Below, piece by piece: positions 29,134-39,138 of a stretch of 64,000 nt of DNA. Source of the DNA: Euryarchaeota archaeon UBA23. GTDB lineage: Archaea; Thermoplasmatota; Poseidoniia; Poseidoniales; Thalassarchaeaceae. Position numbers and translations under genes: made by a program. The stretch is from the NCBI GenBank assembly GCA_002498725.1, contig DAIJ01000016.1, forward strand, positions 8,330 to 72,329. The letters are read 5' to 3'. A model generated the notes under the pieces. The model saw nothing but the letters and a program-made list of their open reading frames with translations, had not been told where the DNA came from and ran no database searches. How positions within the stretch are numbered: the first letter of the stretch is position 1; each line of letters opens with the position of its first letter.

Positions 29134-29208
29134 GCCACTGTGGCTTAGGGGTATAGCGACGCCTTGGTAAGGCGTAGGTCGCGAGTTCAATTCTCGCCAG
29201 TGGCTCCA
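29134..29208 (+). tRNA. tRNA-Thr(GGT)
   Basis: Acceptor GCCACTG/CAGTGGC, D arm GCTT..AGC, anticodon stem ACGCC/GGCGT with loop TTGGTAA (anticodon GGT), T arm GCGAG/CTCGC. CCA is encoded at 29206-29208. TTAAATCG about 28 bases upstream could be the TATA element. No intron. Confidence 0.95.
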
Positions 29209-29238
29209 TTTTAATCGCTTTTTTTAATTTTAGATTGG

Positions 29239-29248
29239 TTATATAAAT
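29239..29248 (+). promoter_or_regulatory. TATA box of the 2290-residue surface protein gene
   Basis: TTATATAAAT is a near-ideal archaeal TATA element about 60 bases before the ATG, giving an expected leader of roughly 35 bases. It is the clearest core promoter in the window. Confidence 0.5.
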
Positions 29249-29294
29249 CGATAAAAGTGAACCTATGGTTCCAAATTATTCATAACTCTGATAT

Positions 29295-29307
29295 CCCCGT
29301 CATGGGG
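29295..29307 (+). promoter_or_regulatory. Hairpin CCCC-GTCAT-GGGG before a start codon
   Basis: Four G-C pairs around a five-base loop, ending one base before the ATG of the giant gene. The 3' arm is the only purine-rich candidate for ribosome binding. Possibly a translation-control stem; the small size makes chance occurrence plausible. Confidence 0.25.
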
Positions 29308-29308
29308 C

Positions 29309-32300
29309 ATGGCCATCGTCTCCCATAAGAATGGAGCCCTGTTAATCGTATTGTGTCTCTTGACTATGCCTCTTGCTTCGGCAGGGCAATCTAGCTGGAC
29401 TACTAGTTCTCCAGTTAATCCCGGAGATGAAGGAGTTACTGTAAATTCTTTCACAGTTCCTAGTAATGAAACCATTACTGATGCTTGGATTCATGTTACC
29501 AATGATCCAATGGCAAATGACCAAGCAAATAACTTATTTTTCGAATCAAATGAGATAGAAGATGGTAGTTTCTCAGGAACTACAGCTTCTCTAATTGATG
29601 GTAATATCACTCTGGAAGATGATGGCTCGACCTCCAGTGTGTTTGACTTTGATGATAATGGTAATTTCACTATTGACCTTTCATCTCAATATATTTCAGG
29701 ACCCGGTCCTCACATGTGGGCTCTGGAAGAATCTGGAGGTTGGATTACTTCAGCTTGCCCTGGAGATTCGGCTAACGGCGGGGCTGCTGAATTGAGACAA
29801 TACAATATCACTTCTGGATACGACGATGATCTTGATGGCTATCTAGAATCTCATGAAGTAAATTCTGTATTACTTTTCTGCCAGACCGATCAAGTTATTG
29901 TTGGTGGTAGTGGTTTACCTCCTGCTGGTGATGTAAATGGTACTGTTAGGAATTCAACTCCAACCTTTAATTCAATGACTCTAAATAGCGGCCATTCAGT
30001 GTGCTCTGAAGGCGGATATTATCTTGAATATGGTAATGATTTCGGCACATACTATGATAGAAACAGTTCACTCAATGCATCTGAATTAGGTGGTGAACTA
30101 TATTTTTGTAATCAAATTGAATTATGGTTTGCAACACTCTTAGATTTCGGAGGTTCTATTCAGGGCGCTCAACAACAATTGTCCCATGGAACAGTTCCCG
30201 CGGCTCCTTCAGAAGGAGAAGTAGTTGCTGGTACATTGCCCGGCAGCCCGGTTCCTCCTGGGACTGATGGTTGGCTAATTACACCAACTCAGACAATACC
30301 TGTTGATCCAACAACTCATGTGAATTATACCTTTACTTTCGACCATTGGCGTAATCTTGAATCAGGAGACGGTGCTTGGGTTGAATATAGAATTCAGAGT
30401 TCAAGTGGAGATTGGACTAACTGGACATGGGTGGCTCCAGTTCATGGTTATCCAAACTATATTCCAGTTGGTGACATAAATGTTGAAGGTAATCCAAGTG
30501 GCGACTTACCAGTATTTGGAGGAACATCAACGTCTTGGGAGAACAAAATGATTGATCTTGCATCATTAACTGATGGAGGAGATGACACCTACATTCAATT
30601 CCGATTCCGTTTGTCTACTTCAGACTCCTCATCCGGATCTCCAGGTTGGTTTATTGATAATATAACCTACAATAATGACGGTACAGGTTCTGGTGCTTGG
30701 CACCACGGTTGTGACGTAAATGGTTATTCATACACAAATTATGGAACATATTGTTACTATTCTAATTCTGCTTTAGGCTATCTTAATGTCGCAACAGGTC
30801 TAGACCTAACTGGAGTTTATGACTTACGTTTTGACTTGCATTGGGATCTAGAAGGTTCTGGTTGGGACAATGCATGTATTGAATTGTCAAACAATGGTGG
30901 TACCAGTTGGATCGACATATCATCATCATCATCCACAACAACTACTCAATGTAGAAGTCGTGCCGGTTCAATTCCTAATTATGGATATACTGACATAACT
31001 GGCACCAGTTATGGAGATGATAGCGGTGGTATGGTGACTATAGAGAATGATGTGCCAGCGAGTCATAGAGTATCTTCTGTTGATTTGAGAATTGTAGTTC
31101 AAACAGACGCTTCTGTTTCTTATGGAAGCCCTGGCGGTGCTTCAGATCCAGACGGGCGTGAAGGCCTTACAGTATTTGGCTACAGGACAATGAGTTCTAG
31201 TGGGACTGTAATGCAATCCTACACGATTCCTTCTACTGCTTCAACATCTGGTTATTCTTATGCCAGTGGACCTAATGAATGGCGCTTCTTAACTTTGACA
31301 TCGGGTTTCAGTTATGAGAACATGAACTTTGAGGATTCTTCTGTCTCAGCACCTGAAGTTGCTGATGTTGATGGTTTTACTAGAACTGGTAGTAGGGGTA
31401 CTTCATGTTCTTCTTCCAGTTGTGGTTGGGAATTGGGACCTGTCATATCTTCTACCTTTGGTCCTGAGGAAGCGACATCATTCCCGTATCTATACCGAAT
31501 TGGCGCAACTGGCTCTTTCGATGGCACTGTTTCAGATGCTGCCTTAGTTTCTCCGGTATTTTCAGTTCCTGAGTCCGGAATAACATTCCTTGAATTTGAT
31601 CAGTGGATTTGTTGGAATTATGATCACTGGAGCTATGGCGATATGAGAGGGGGGGCGTTATGGATACAAGTCGACGGAGGTGCTTGGCAACACGTTGACC
31701 CCGGATATAATTGGTATACGGAAACTATGGCTACATACTCTTCCGGAACTCTATATATTCCAACGGTAAATGATGGACTTCCTATATGGGCTAATACTCA
31801 CTGTGGTAATAGTGACATGTCTTCTTACGAAGTTTCTCTTCAGGAGTGGGCAGGAAGTGATGTTAGATTCAAGTGGTCTGCATCTCAGAAATATCAGTAT
31901 GCAACTAACGGTGGTTCTGGTTGGTTTATTGATAATGTAGGATTCCGCGAAGCATATTTCGATGATGGTGGTTCTTGGGTAAGTGAACCAATTGCAGTCG
32001 GCGGAACTGATGATTTTAATTTAGGAATAATTGAGATTGAAGGCACATTCGATGATAATAGTACGATAGCGGGAACTCTCCTAAATGCTAATTCTCTAAT
32101 TCCTATAACAGGTTTTGAAAATCTTGATTTCCCAATTAACTTGGCTGGTTTGGATACACAAAACAATCCTTCAGTAAGATTAGTACTGAGTTTAGATACT
32201 CTAGATCACGTTTCTACGCCTATAGTTAAGAAGATAACAATAGGTAATGAAAGAATACTATCTGTTGATTTATTAGATTTCAATGGTTGGTCAATGTCTA

Positions 32301-35300
32301 ATGGAATTGAAGTAGTTAATGGCACATTAAATGCCACTGCAATTGCGGGAACTATTACTTCCGAATATATTCAATCTATTAGACCAATTAATCGAATATT
32401 ATTCCAAGGTAATTCGTCAAATAATGTGTTAATCGACATCTTTGATGAGAACGGAGTAAATCTTGGACAAGGTGTTGCTGGAGGTTATATGTCATTCAAT
32501 CCTCCAATAATGGGATACTCTGCACAAGTCACATTACCTACGAATGGATATATCGAGGAATTAGTTCTGAAGGTCGTAAATGGGGAACCTGGTAGGGACA
32601 TGGTCATAGATGTGGGTGAAGATGGAACCACCGATTGGGCATTCCCTTCTAGCGAAGGTCGTGGACATTATGGCTGGCAAACCCATGTTCTGCTTGACAC
32701 ACCATCTACTAATCCAAGTGTTAATGCAGCAACCAGTGTAGATTTGTCACTGTATGCGGGCGTATCAGAAGCAGTAGTTATGTTGATTCCAGACGGTGCA
32801 ATTGTAAATTCTGGATTATTGTCTATAACTTCTGACTCTGATGGCTTTGAAGCACCAGTAACTCTTGATGTAAATGGTTATTCCAGTTCTACATCCAACT
32901 CTGACACATACATTTCTTACTTAGATTTCTCACCCAATCAAGCAGCGTCAATTACTGCAATGGGCTCTTCTTGGACCGATACATCTTCTAATAGAGATTG
33001 GAAAGAAGTCAGTTTGTATTTCCAATCATCTGTATCTCAAGTAGTGACTCTGTCTAGAATAGCCGTTTCATATAATTTAATGGAAAATGTTTCAGGACTA
33101 GCGACTACCCTTTCAAACTATCAAACGCAAGCTGTAGCGGATCAACCAACACTTACACAGGTCAACATACCCACCAATATTTCCGCTGCAGCGGGACAAG
33201 TAATGATTAGTGGACTGGCTCAACATGAGTTGTTGATCACGAACAAGGATTTCAATGTTCCAAATAAGTTACATCCAGGAGGTTTCCAATATGAGATTAT
33301 TACAAAGCATAGACACTTATTTGATAATTCAGAGTTAACTCGTATAACTCTCGATGGTCTTGCCTCAGACGGCGAAGAAATTAATTTCCAAGTTGAGACT
33401 ACAGAGGCTGGCGATTGGTCAAATACTGCAACCTTTTCACAAACTTCAGGTTCTTCTCAAGTAATTTTCAATGACTCCGCTAGTAGCGTAGCAATTGTAG
33501 ATGGTGGTGATGGTTGGATGGAAATTGAAGTCACTTGGAAGTTTGAAATTACTTGGAATTGGGATGATGTAGATCGTATAGACTGGACTGCTAATTCTTT
33601 TGATAACTCAGGCTATTCTATGGATCCAGCAACTGCAGTAAGTGGTAGAACAGGAAATGCTGTAGAAAATGATCTTCAGATAGACTCATTCGAAATTAAA
33701 GATCAGTTTGATAGATCATTATCAAATCAATTCTCTCCATTCTATCCGTTCCCAATAGCTGAAGGCAGTGCTCTAAACATCACAGGAACCGTTAGATTCC
33801 AAGACACTACAGATATGAGGCCTAATAGTGATGACTTCAAAGTAAGAGTTGACATTTCAGGAGACTTGTATTTGTTAGATTCAAACGATGATGGTACATT
33901 CTCTGGAATAATAAATTCACCTATAGGCTATGACGAAATAACCGCCTCACCAGAATTATTCCGTGTAGGTCCACTATCTGGATCTATAGGAGGTCAAGAT
34001 GTATCTGGAGTCACTAGCGTAGTGACAATGTTGTCTGACACACATCCTCCAGTAGTAAATGCAGTCCAAGTTAACACAGCCACTGGGCTAGTAAATGCAA
34101 ACGGAAAGGTTTGGGATCCAACAGTGCCTCTGACTTTGTATGTCACTATTGAAGAGGCTGAGGCAAGGGGAGAATCCCTGACTTTGAAATATTGGAGAGC
34201 AGATGTAGACGATCTTAACGGTAATGGCATGGCAGAAGAAGATGAGTATTTGTCTCAGATTCAGTTACTTTCCGCAGGAATGACGGGCGAGCAACAAGTC
34301 ACATTCGACCCAATAGATGTTTCATCTCAAGGGTTCAATAGTCCAGTTCATGTCTACTTAGAGGGTACTGATTGGGCTGGTCTTTCTTATCAAGATGGAG
34401 GAACTGGTGGCTCAGCTGGTGCAGATAATGCTTGGTCCTCTCTGATAATTGCAACAGATGAACCAACCTCTACAATAAGGCAGGGATACAGCATTGATAG
34501 CGAGACTGGCTTCCTTCTTGCAGGACACAATCATGTCATGAGGATGCAAATCAATGAAGCCAATGGACTAAATTCATTGGATAACATTACTGTAATGTTA
34601 TGTGGCGATGAACCTGATGAGATTGGTAAATTTAGTTATAATCCCTCAGAAGGTACAATTTGGACAGCTAGTGAATCTTTCGTGAATCCAATTTCGGTAC
34701 AAACTACTCCAATAACCGATGAGGTATTTGAGGTATCATTCATGTTTGAATTATCTTGGTACTACCCTTGGACTGAAGGTCAACAGACCTGTAAGCCAAG
34801 TGTTAGAGTGGTCGATGATTTTACAGAAGTTGCGTTTGATAATAACATTGGTGAATTAAGTTGGTTATTGGATAATCAGTTAGTAGCCGTAACTACTTCT
34901 GTAGAAGATCTTTCACCTCCATTCGGTGAATCAGGAGATTTACATGTTTATTTACGTCAGGGAGATGAATTATCCGTCTCAGGTGAAGTATACTATGCAT
35001 CATCGGGTGTTGCAATTTCAACAATAGATGATGACTTAATGGTCGATGTAGAAATTGTGTATGGTACTCAATCAATTATTGAATCTGTAGATGTTTCTGA
35101 TGAAGGTACATGGATGGCATCGATGGTACTACCTATGCGTGCACCATCGAATCCTCAAATGGATATTACAACAACCGTTGTTAATGTACCCGGAGTAGGT
35201 ACTTCTGCTAATGACAACAGCGCTCAAGTGACTGTTGACAGTGTTTCTCCTACTGTACTATTCGATCTTATTAATTATCCGGATTCATCGTTGACTATTC

Positions 35301-36181
35301 TTGAATCTGATCTTATAGAAGAAGTTCTTGTGACTGTAACAGTGGTTGATTCTATTGGTATGCCAACATCTGATTTGGAGGTCTCATGGGTATTCCTCAG
35401 AGACAACCTTCCAGTATCGGGTACAGAAGGATCAGGTGCTTTGCCCCTCATACTAAATGATGTAGATTCTAATTCCGATGGAATACGCGATAGAGATATT
35501 TTCCAAGGAAAAATTGATTTTACCCCCGGATTAGTTGATTTCGAGGTAGAAGAGGGAGATCGTATTTTGTTCTGGGTTACTTCTACTGATCGTGCAGGTA
35601 ACAATGTACAGGGTCCTGGTAGTGAAGATTCACCTCGTACAGTTGCTCTAAGATTAATGGTATTCACTCCGAAACTTGACAGTATGGTAATTACCCCCCA
35701 AGATCCGTTCTCTGACCAAGAAGTCACTATAGAGACATTCTGGAGCAATAGTGGAAAGAGAGATGGAACAATTGAAATTACATTATTTGAATTGAAGTCT
35801 GACGGCAACTGGAGGGCTGAGAGTTCTTCAATTGAATTGGATATACCTGCTGAATCATCATCTAATTATGCTAAATTCACATGGCAAGCTGGAGAACCCG
35901 GCCAACCTATCTTGTATGTTATCATAGATGGAGACCTCGACAACCCATGTCTTGAGTGCTCAGTAAATGGTATAATTGTCAAGCCTACTGTTTCTGCAAG
36001 TGATTCAGATGGCGAAACATTGCCATACATGGTTATTGCAGGCATTGCTCTTGTAGCAATTGCTCTTGTTGGATTCTTTGTAAGTAGAAGTCGTACGGAT
36101 GACGACGAGTATTATTATGACGATGATGATGACTACTATTACGACGATGTCGATGAAGAGTTTGACTCTGAGGAAGAATAA
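29309..36181 (+). CDS. Giant surface protein (2290 residues) with beta-sandwich domains and Asp/Tyr cytosolic tail
   Basis: A clear signal peptide (GALLIVLCLLTMPLASA, about 9-25) precedes a long extracellular part. It contains two Cys-bounded Asp-rich modules (about 150-190 and 230-270), at least three jelly-roll-like units ending GWFIDNITYNNDG or GWFIDNVGF that resemble MAM or M6-protease accessory domains, and several Ig-like or CARDB-like units near the C-terminus. One membrane helix (MVIAGIALVAIALVGFFV, about residue 2240) is followed by SRSRT and an extreme acidic tail of Asp, Tyr and Glu. Likely an adhesin or substrate-binding surface fibre. No catalytic motif is seen. It is monocistronic by appearance, with its own TATA box and a stem-loop after the stop. 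Confidence 0.9.
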   Translation: MAIVSHKNGALLIVLCLLTMPLASAGQSSWTTSSPVNPGDEGVTVNSFTVPSNETITDAWIHVTNDPMANDQANNLFFESNEIEDGSFSGTTASLIDGNITLEDDGSTSSVFDFDDNGNFTIDLSSQYISGPGPHMWALEESGGWITSACPGDSANGGAAELRQYNITSGYDDDLDGYLESHEVNSVLLFCQTDQVIVGGSGLPPAGDVNGTVRNSTPTFNSMTLNSGHSVCSEGGYYLEYGNDFGTYYDRNSSLNASELGGELYFCNQIELWFATLLDFGGSIQGAQQQLSHGTVPAAPSEGEVVAGTLPGSPVPPGTDGWLITPTQTIPVDPTTHVNYTFTFDHWRNLESGDGAWVEYRIQSSSGDWTNWTWVAPVHGYPNYIPVGDINVEGNPSGDLPVFGGTSTSWENKMIDLASLTDGGDDTYIQFRFRLSTSDSSSGSPGWFIDNITYNNDGTGSGAWHHGCDVNGYSYTNYGTYCYYSNSALGYLNVATGLDLTGVYDLRFDLHWDLEGSGWDNACIELSNNGGTSWIDISSSSSTTTTQCRSRAGSIPNYGYTDITGTSYGDDSGGMVTIENDVPASHRVSSVDLRIVVQTDASVSYGSPGGASDPDGREGLTVFGYRTMSSSGTVMQSYTIPSTASTSGYSYASGPNEWRFLTLTSGFSYENMNFEDSSVSAPEVADVDGFTRTGSRGTSCSSSSCGWELGPVISSTFGPEEATSFPYLYRIGATGSFDGTVSDAALVSPVFSVPESGITFLEFDQWICWNYDHWSYGDMRGGALWIQVDGGAWQHVDPGYNWYTETMATYSSGTLYIPTVNDGLPIWANTHCGNSDMSSYEVSLQEWAGSDVRFKWSASQKYQYATNGGSGWFIDNVGFREAYFDDGGSWVSEPIAVGGTDDFNLGIIEIEGTFDDNSTIAGTLLNANSLIPITGFENLDFPINLAGLDTQNNPSVRLVLSLDTLDHVSTPIVKKITIGNERILSVDLLDFNGWSMSNGIEVVNGTLNATAIAGTITSEYIQSIRPINRILFQGNSSNNVLIDIFDENGVNLGQGVAGGYMSFNPPIMGYSAQVTLPTNGYIEELVLKVVNGEPGRDMVIDVGEDGTTDWAFPSSEGRGHYGWQTHVLLDTPSTNPSVNAATSVDLSLYAGVSEAVVMLIPDGAIVNSGLLSITSDSDGFEAPVTLDVNGYSSSTSNSDTYISYLDFSPNQAASITAMGSSWTDTSSNRDWKEVSLYFQSSVSQVVTLSRIAVSYNLMENVSGLATTLSNYQTQAVADQPTLTQVNIPTNISAAAGQVMISGLAQHELLITNKDFNVPNKLHPGGFQYEIITKHRHLFDNSELTRITLDGLASDGEEINFQVETTEAGDWSNTATFSQTSGSSQVIFNDSASSVAIVDGGDGWMEIEVTWKFEITWNWDDVDRIDWTANSFDNSGYSMDPATAVSGRTGNAVENDLQIDSFEIKDQFDRSLSNQFSPFYPFPIAEGSALNITGTVRFQDTTDMRPNSDDFKVRVDISGDLYLLDSNDDGTFSGIINSPIGYDEITASPELFRVGPLSGSIGGQDVSGVTSVVTMLSDTHPPVVNAVQVNTATGLVNANGKVWDPTVPLTLYVTIEEAEARGESLTLKYWRADVDDLNGNGMAEEDEYLSQIQLLSAGMTGEQQVTFDPIDVSSQGFNSPVHVYLEGTDWAGLSYQDGGTGGSAGADNAWSSLIIATDEPTSTIRQGYSIDSETGFLLAGHNHVMRMQINEANGLNSLDNITVMLCGDEPDEIGKFSYNPSEGTIWTASESFVNPISVQTTPITDEVFEVSFMFELSWYYPWTEGQQTCKPSVRVVDDFTEVAFDNNIGELSWLLDNQLVAVTTSVEDLSPPFGESGDLHVYLRQGDELSVSGEVYYASSGVAISTIDDDLMVDVEIVYGTQSIIESVDVSDEGTWMASMVLPMRAPSNPQMDITTTVVNVPGVGTSANDNSAQVTVDSVSPTVLFDLINYPDSSLTILESDLIEEVLVTVTVVDSIGMPTSDLEVSWVFLRDNLPVSGTEGSGALPLILNDVDSNSDGIRDRDIFQGKIDFTPGLVDFEVEEGDRILFWVTSTDRAGNNVQGPGSEDSPRTVALRLMVFTPKLDSMVITPQDPFSDQEVTIETFWSNSGKRDGTIEITLFELKSDGNWRAESSSIELDIPAESSSNYAKFTWQAGEPGQPILYVIIDGDLDNPCLECSVNGIIVKPTVSASDSDGETLPYMVIAGIALVAIALVGFFVSRSRTDDDEYYYDDDDDYYYDDVDEEFDSEEE

Positions 36182-36186
36182 ACAGA

Positions 36187-36220
36187 TTAACAATTCCCCA
36201 TATTACAAATGGGTTGTTAA
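36187..36220 (+). terminator. Stem-loop after the giant surface gene
   Basis: Arms TTAACAA/TTGTTAA and CCCAT/ATGGG pair with a small TTC bulge around a seven-base loop, beginning five bases after the stop codon. There is no long T-run after it, so it may be a 3'-end stabilising hairpin rather than a classic terminator. Confidence 0.4.
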
Positions 36221-36317
36221 TAGGCGTCTTGACGTTAGTTTATACTGAGGAGTTTATAGACTTATGAATTATAGTTTGCACACGAGAAACGCATAGTTTC
36301 TGCGATGGGGGATGGGC

Positions 36318-36488
36318 ATGAACGAGGAATCTCTGGATTTGAGTATTGAAGAATTAAAGGTAGAAATTGATGATTTGAAGGATTTAGTAAAGACACTTCT
36401 TACCATAATAATGGAGGAAGCAGATGGTGTCGAATCGGGTTCAGCACCACAGATTACTAATCACCCTAGTCGCGGATATGTAATGTAG
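36318..36488 (+). CDS. Small acidic coiled-coil-like protein, 56 residues
   Basis: An open frame with ATG at 36318 (or in-frame ATG two codons earlier at 36312) and stop TAG at 36488, directly next to the stop of the convergent glycosylase gene. The product is an acidic amphipathic helix (IEELKVEIDDLKDLVKTLL) plus a short flexible end. An AT-rich box (GAATTATAG, about 36265) upstream could be its promoter. I recognise no family. The clean heptad pattern and the fit between neighbouring genes support a real gene. Confidence 0.5.
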   Translation: MNEESLDLSIEELKVEIDDLKDLVKTLLTIIMEEADGVESGSAPQITNHPSRGYVM

Positions 36489-37118
36489 TCAATATTCTAC
36501 AACTTCCGAATCGACAACTCTCCACATATACCATACTCCAAGGGTTCTGTATGGCTTCCATGAATTTGAAATTTCAATTAGGGCATTTTTATCTAAAGGA
36601 TTTCCTGAGTTGTAGACTTTTTCCATACCTCTGATTAATCCGATATCATCTAATGGAAAAATATCGGGTCTTAAGAGGGCGAAGATAAGCAACATTTGGG
36701 CAGTCCATTTACCAACTCCTCTCAGCGAAATTAATTTGCCCAACACTTCATCATCACTCATTGTTTTCCATTTAAGTTCATTTAATCCATCCCTCCATTC
36801 CTCAGAAATACCAATTATGTATTCCACTTTTCGATTTGAAAGACCTACATCTCTAAGCTCTTTATGAGATTTTTTCAAGATATTTTCATCCGTAATTTGG
36901 CCTACTAGATCCGATAATCTTTCCCAAACAGCTGATGCAGCGACCACAGATATCTGTTGACCGACTATTGATTTAATTAGAGTTGCAAAGAGATCTCCTC
37001 TAGATTGCAATTGTTGATCATCTATAGTATCAATTATTTTAGCCATAGATTTGTCTGATTTTGCTATAAATAACTTACCTTCGCACCACCAATCAGCAAC
37101 TTCTCTATGGCTTTGCAT
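36489..37118 (-). CDS. DNA-3-methyladenine glycosylase, AlkA-like (HhH-GPD)
   Basis: Base-excision repair enzyme that removes alkylated bases. The 209-residue protein has ATLIKSIVGQQISVVAA, the helix-hairpin-helix LISLRGVGKWTAQMLLIFAL (about 129-148), and FPLDDIGL where the second Asp (about 158) matches the catalytic aspartate of AlkA. There is no Fe-S cysteine set as in endonuclease III. The first 25 residues are variable, so an internal start (MAKIID) is possible. Its 5' end overlaps or nearly overlaps the divergent membrane-anchored gene. Confidence 0.92.
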   Translation of the reverse strand: MQSHREVADWWCEGKLFIAKSDKSMAKIIDTIDDQQLQSRGDLFATLIKSIVGQQISVVAASAVWERLSDLVGQITDENILKKSHKELRDVGLSNRKVEYIIGISEEWRDGLNELKWKTMSDDEVLGKLISLRGVGKWTAQMLLIFALLRPDIFPLDDIGLIRGMEKVYNSGNPLDKNALIEISNSWKPYRTLGVWYMWRVVDSEVVEY

Positions 37119-37166
37119 AAATCTCCGAACACATCATTCATTATTGTAAGTCCGGTCCCAAGATTG

Positions 37167-37658
37167 ATGGACGAGGTTAAGGCACTATTGATAGCAGGAG
37201 TAATTTTTACAGTTGGTTTTGTTGGTTACGTAATCTTAGATGATGGTGATGAAGGATCACAATGGCCTATTGTAGATGTTTGTATTGGCGGCCATAGCGA
37301 CTCTCTTGCAGATCATTATCATCCATTTCTTAACATAGTAATTGACGGTAATGTGGTAGAGATTCCTTCCAATGTGGGTATTGATGATGATCATTGCCCT
37401 AATGGGATGAGGGGGATCCATACACACGATGAATCAGGTAAATTACATGTAGAAATTCCAGATAGTGATCTAGATGCTACTGTTGGGGCATTTTTCGAAA
37501 TTTGGGGCATGGAATTCGATGAAACTCATATTCTGAACAAAGTTGCTAATGAAGGAAATGAGGTTGTTATGTTTGTAAATGGCATTCAAAATTATGAATA
37601 TCAAGATTATGTCATGGAAGATGGCGATCAGATTGAAATTCGCTATCAGGCAAAATAA
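37167..37658 (+). CDS. Membrane-anchored protein with His-rich domain
   Basis: About 163 residues from the preferred ATG (MDEVKALLIAGVIF), which begins right at a membrane helix; an ATG 20 codons upstream (37107) is less likely. The outside part contains DHYHPFLNIVIDGNVVEIP, GIDDDHCPNGMRGIHTHDES and GKLHVEIP, with clustered His and one Cys. This pattern occurs in uncharacterised membrane-anchored proteins of archaea and cyanobacteria and suggests metal binding. The C-terminus ends in a beta-grasp-like QIEIRYQ. No function is assigned. It converges on rtcB with a five-base gap. Confidence 0.75.
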   Translation: MDEVKALLIAGVIFTVGFVGYVILDDGDEGSQWPIVDVCIGGHSDSLADHYHPFLNIVIDGNVVEIPSNVGIDDDHCPNGMRGIHTHDESGKLHVEIPDSDLDATVGAFFEIWGMEFDETHILNKVANEGNEVVMFVNGIQNYEYQDYVMEDGDQIEIRYQAK

Positions 37659-37663
37659 TTCAA

Positions 37664-39136
37664 TCACCCTTTGATTACTGCTATTGGTCTCAATCTGGCA
37701 ACTGGTCTTGCTAAGCCAGATTCATTGGTCAAACGAATCACTTCATCTACATCTTTGTAGGCTTCAGGAGCCTCTTCAGACAAAATGTTAGGTGTTTTTG
37801 CATGTACGTGAATACCAGCATTTTCAAGCCTATTACGTAGCTTAATTGAGTCTACTTTATTCCTAGCAGCAGTTCTTGATAATTGACGTCCTGCTCCATG
37901 ACAAGATGATGAAAATGCATCATTGGCTCCTGATTTAGGGCCAGCCAATATCCATGAGGCAGTGCCCATGTCTCCGGGTACTAAAACTGGCTGCCCAACT
38001 CCTGAAAATTTCGTTGCTAATTCTGGGTGATCTCCACCTAATGCTCTCGTTGCTCCCTTTCTATGAACGCAGCATTTGCATGATTTACCATGTACCACAT
38101 GGTCTTCTACCTTTGCAATGTTGTGGCTTACATCATACACAACTTCTAGAGTTCCATCTATTCGAAGATTTTTTCTTAAAACATTACGTAATCTTTGAGT
38201 AAGTGCCGATCTATTAGCGAATGCATAGTTGCCTGCTGCACGCATTGCATCCAAGTAAGCCTGACCTTCCTTACTGAATATAGGGGCTGATGCTAGTTGT
38301 CTGTCACTAAGACTATACCCCCAATCATTAGAAACCCATTTTAAACCTTTTTTCCTATATTTTGATTCTATATAGCTTACGTGATCGCTACAAACTTGGT
38401 GGCCAAGTCCACGTGACCCAGTATGTATCATTGTTGTAATTTGCCCTTCTCTTATCCCATAGGCTGCTGCTGCTTCTTTGTCTTCAATCCGGTCAACTAC
38501 TTGTAATTCAAGAAAATGATTTCCTGACCCTAAGGTTCCTAGAGCTTTCATCCCTCTTTTTTGTGCTCTTTCGCCAATATTCCATTCATCAGGTTCCAAT
38601 CGCCCATTAGATTCTATTGAAGCCAAATCTTGTGTTTCACCCCAACCGATATCTATAGCCGCTTCAGCACCCTCGCTTAGAATAGAATCCATTTTTGTTT
38701 CGTTAAGAATTACTCCGCCCTTACTTGAGGCACCTGCAGGAATTTGTTGGGCAAGTGATTTAGCTAAAACCTTAGTATCTATTTGACTCAGTTCAATATC
38801 AAGTGAACACAATCTTACTCCACAGTTAATGTCGAACCCAACTCCTCCTGGTGAGATGGCGCCACCCAATTCATTTGATTCTATATCGGTAGCAACAACT
38901 CCTCCTATTGGAAATCCATATCCAAAATGCCAATCTGCCATCGCCCAAGCATTCCCTACGATACCGGGGATCTCAGCAGTATTGCATAATTGTTCAGGCG
39001 AACGATCATCAGAATGTTTAGAAAGATGTTCTGAATCAGTAATTAATACTGCATCAGTAAGCATCGATCCATGTTTTGAGATACGCATCCGACCATTTCC
39101 ATCTGGTACCAGATGCTCTCGCCACGTAGCACTCAT
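37664..39136 (-). CDS. rtcB: tRNA-splicing RNA ligase RtcB
   Basis: Joins RNA 2',3'-cyclic phosphate ends to 5'-OH ends, using GTP and manganese; in archaea it seals tRNA halves after intron removal. Visible motifs: SPGGVGFDINCGVRL with the metal Cys, GTLGSGNHFLEL, MIHTGSRGLGHQVC, and VYDVSHNIAKVE. The C-terminal GAGRQLSRTAARNK carries the loop near the guanylated His. The ATG at 39136 is preferred because AGGAG sits six bases ahead; an in-frame ATG at 39166 would add ten residues. No intein. Its cofactor archease is encoded at 47559. Confidence 0.95.
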   Translation of the reverse strand: MSATWREHLVPDGNGRMRISKHGSMLTDAVLITDSEHLSKHSDDRSPEQLCNTAEIPGIVGNAWAMADWHFGYGFPIGGVVATDIESNELGGAISPGGVGFDINCGVRLCSLDIELSQIDTKVLAKSLAQQIPAGASSKGGVILNETKMDSILSEGAEAAIDIGWGETQDLASIESNGRLEPDEWNIGERAQKRGMKALGTLGSGNHFLELQVVDRIEDKEAAAAYGIREGQITTMIHTGSRGLGHQVCSDHVSYIESKYRKKGLKWVSNDWGYSLSDRQLASAPIFSKEGQAYLDAMRAAGNYAFANRSALTQRLRNVLRKNLRIDGTLEVVYDVSHNIAKVEDHVVHGKSCKCCVHRKGATRALGGDHPELATKFSGVGQPVLVPGDMGTASWILAGPKSGANDAFSSSCHGAGRQLSRTAARNKVDSIKLRNRLENAGIHVHAKTPNILSEEAPEAYKDVDEVIRLTNESGLARPVARLRPIAVIKG

Positions 39137-39138
39137 GG

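Noticed and set aside
35275..35808. 177-codon minus-strand frame inside the 2290-residue gene
   Set aside because: Low-complexity Ser/Ile/Val product with no start signal; antisense shadow.
37664..39136. Intein inside rtcB
   Set aside because: The catalytic motifs are contiguous and the length is normal, so no insertion is present.
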